A stretch of DNA of 64,000 nt from Coenobita brevimanus (Eukaryota > Arthropoda > Malacostraca > Decapoda > Coenobitidae), in NCBI GenBank assembly GCA_032717465.1, contig CM064664.1, positions 2,872,969 through 2,936,968 on the forward strand, given 5' to 3'. The notes below the pieces were generated by a model, which made no database searches, had not been told where the DNA came from, and worked only from the letters and a program-made list of their open reading frames with translations. The position numbers and the translations under genes were made by a program. Positions 62,920 to 64,000 of the stretch are shown here, in pieces (within the stretch, counting starts at the first letter, position 1; every line of letters starts with the position of its first letter).

Positions 62920-64000
62920 AAAGGCTCCAACATGCTTGCATGTGTCGGCCTTAGTCACCTAATGGCGGCTGTCCATGCTGCACGATCTATTGCAGCCTCC
63001 CTGTTCAATCCCTTAACCCTGAGGTCACATTTAATGACCTCGTTCCACGTCTTTCTCGGTCTATGCCTCACAACCTCATCCCCAATAATAACACTTCTTA
63101 CTTTCTGCACCCAATTATCATCCCCCATCCTCTCCACATGCCCAAACCATCTCAATCTACCTCTCCTCATCACAACAAAAATACACTTCAGTCCCATACT
63201 ACCCCTCAACTCTTCCATTGTAAACCCAGCCCCCCCAGGCCTTGCACACATGGACGCACTGCACATCCACCTCATCATTGTCATTTCTGTACGTCTGATC
63301 CTGCGAATATCCTCCTCCTTTACTGCCCAGGTCTCACTATCGTACAGCATTACACTCCTAACACATGCTGCATACAAAGACCCCTTAGGACGTAGGAAGA
63401 GTCCTCTCAGTGTCAGGAGAGGCAACAGCTCCCTGAACTTCTTCCAACCACTTCTTCTCACCCTAGTTACAGAGCTAGCTCCAGCCCCATCTCCAGCACA
63501 CAACATGTCTCCCAAATAACAAAACTCTTCCACATACTCAAGAGACTCACCAGCAAGTGCAATCCTTTCATGCCTGACAATCTCCACCTGCTCTCCCCAA
63601 CACATCGCACACACAAAATCAACATTATCACACAGTTTACCTCTGATACCACTACAACTCTTGTGCACCCATTTATCAGAAACACTGCACAAGATGGAAT
63701 GACTTCCCACGCCCTTGTGGCAAACTGCACATGGCCACTCTCCCTCGTCTTTGAGAGTACCGCCACAAACCTTAGATATCATAACTTTTGTTTTATCTGC
63801 ATTTACCTTTATGCCCTTGTACCCCATACCATCTCTCCACTTCCTAAATCTTTCCTCTACCTCCCTTTCGTTCTCTGCAATCAGCACCAAATCATCAGTA
63901 TACAACATCTCCCACGGGAGTCAGTTCCTGAAGTCATGTGAGACGACTTCAAGTACCATGATAAACATGGGACTCAAAACTGACCCCTGATGCACGCCAA
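62920..64000 (-). mobile_element. LINE (family G) RT C-terminal part with cysteine cluster, 5' part off the window
   Basis: From the right edge on the minus strand: GVHQGSVLSPMFIMVLEVVS, an in-frame TGA near 63925, then MLYTDDLVLIAENEREVEER. Next come a PHD-like cluster (WPCAVCHKGVGSHSILC, VHKSC, FVCAMC near 63590-63730), EFCYLGDMLCAGDGA, SETWAVKEEDIRRIRR and RLRWFGHVERMGDDNWV, to the stop at 62955. TDD is the RT active site. The frame from 63908 to 62955 is open for 317 codons, so decay is light. The 3' end abuts (AT)n. Confidence 0.9.

Overview
This window is eukaryotic and intron-rich. It carries long (AT)n, (AC)n and (GT)n microsatellites and very many transposable-element relics. The LINE families and a divergent crustacean-type ionotropic receptor (IR) point to an arthropod, most likely a decapod crustacean. 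That is an inference from protein style; the species cannot be named. No bacterial genes, CRISPR arrays, rRNA genes or credible tRNA genes were seen.

The only host gene I can assemble is an IR (variant ionotropic glutamate receptor) on the minus strand. Twelve exons run from 48973 down to 10365. All splice phases agree and the exons total 1854 nt (618 codons). They encode a signal peptide, an N-terminal region, ligand-binding lobe S1, M1, the pore loop, M3 with an SYASNL motif, and lobe S2. The exon for M4 and the C terminus was not found. Exon 4 has an in-frame TGA where the family usually has Trp, and exon 7 needs a GC donor, so this copy may be a pseudogene or a null allele.

The rest is a mobile-element record, mostly inside that gene's introns. 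From left to right: a 5' LTR cut by the window edge (15-1062, minus); a CR1-like LINE and an inverted partial second copy joined tail to tail across an (AC)n(GT)n tract (2490-7195); a LINE RT fragment; a broken two-exon THAP domain; an unusual RT relic (8700-9420, minus); IR exons 12 and 11; and a 7.7-kb Ty3/Gypsy-type LTR element (12875-20568, TSD GAAGG) inside an IR intron. That LTR element itself holds a tRNA-SINE, a piggyBac-type MITE, a hAT MITE and a 76-bp tandem array. Next come IR exons 10, 9 and 8, a ZBED/hAT-like relic split by a LINE fragment (23761-26130), IR exon 7, a jockey-like LINE (27840-30766), a LINE inserted inside a SINE with a clear TSD (32109-35671), another LINE (35918-37060), IR exon 6, a pogo fragment carrying a hAT MITE, and IR exons 5 to 2.

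The right part holds an ORF1-RNaseH deletion derivative of a LINE (45690-47800) and IR exon 1. A Russian doll of at least four nested insertions follows at 50576-55490 and includes an 820-bp palindrome. Two tandem-repeat arrays, a frameshifted piggyBac transposase that keeps its three catalytic Asp positions (57212-59636), and a LINE with a PHD-like cysteine cluster in its RT region run to the window end.

I found no convincing new functional system. The strongest observations are the IR gene with its lesions, the nested insertions whose empty sites can be read, the two large palindromes, and the repeated pairing of LINE 3' ends with (AT)n tracts.
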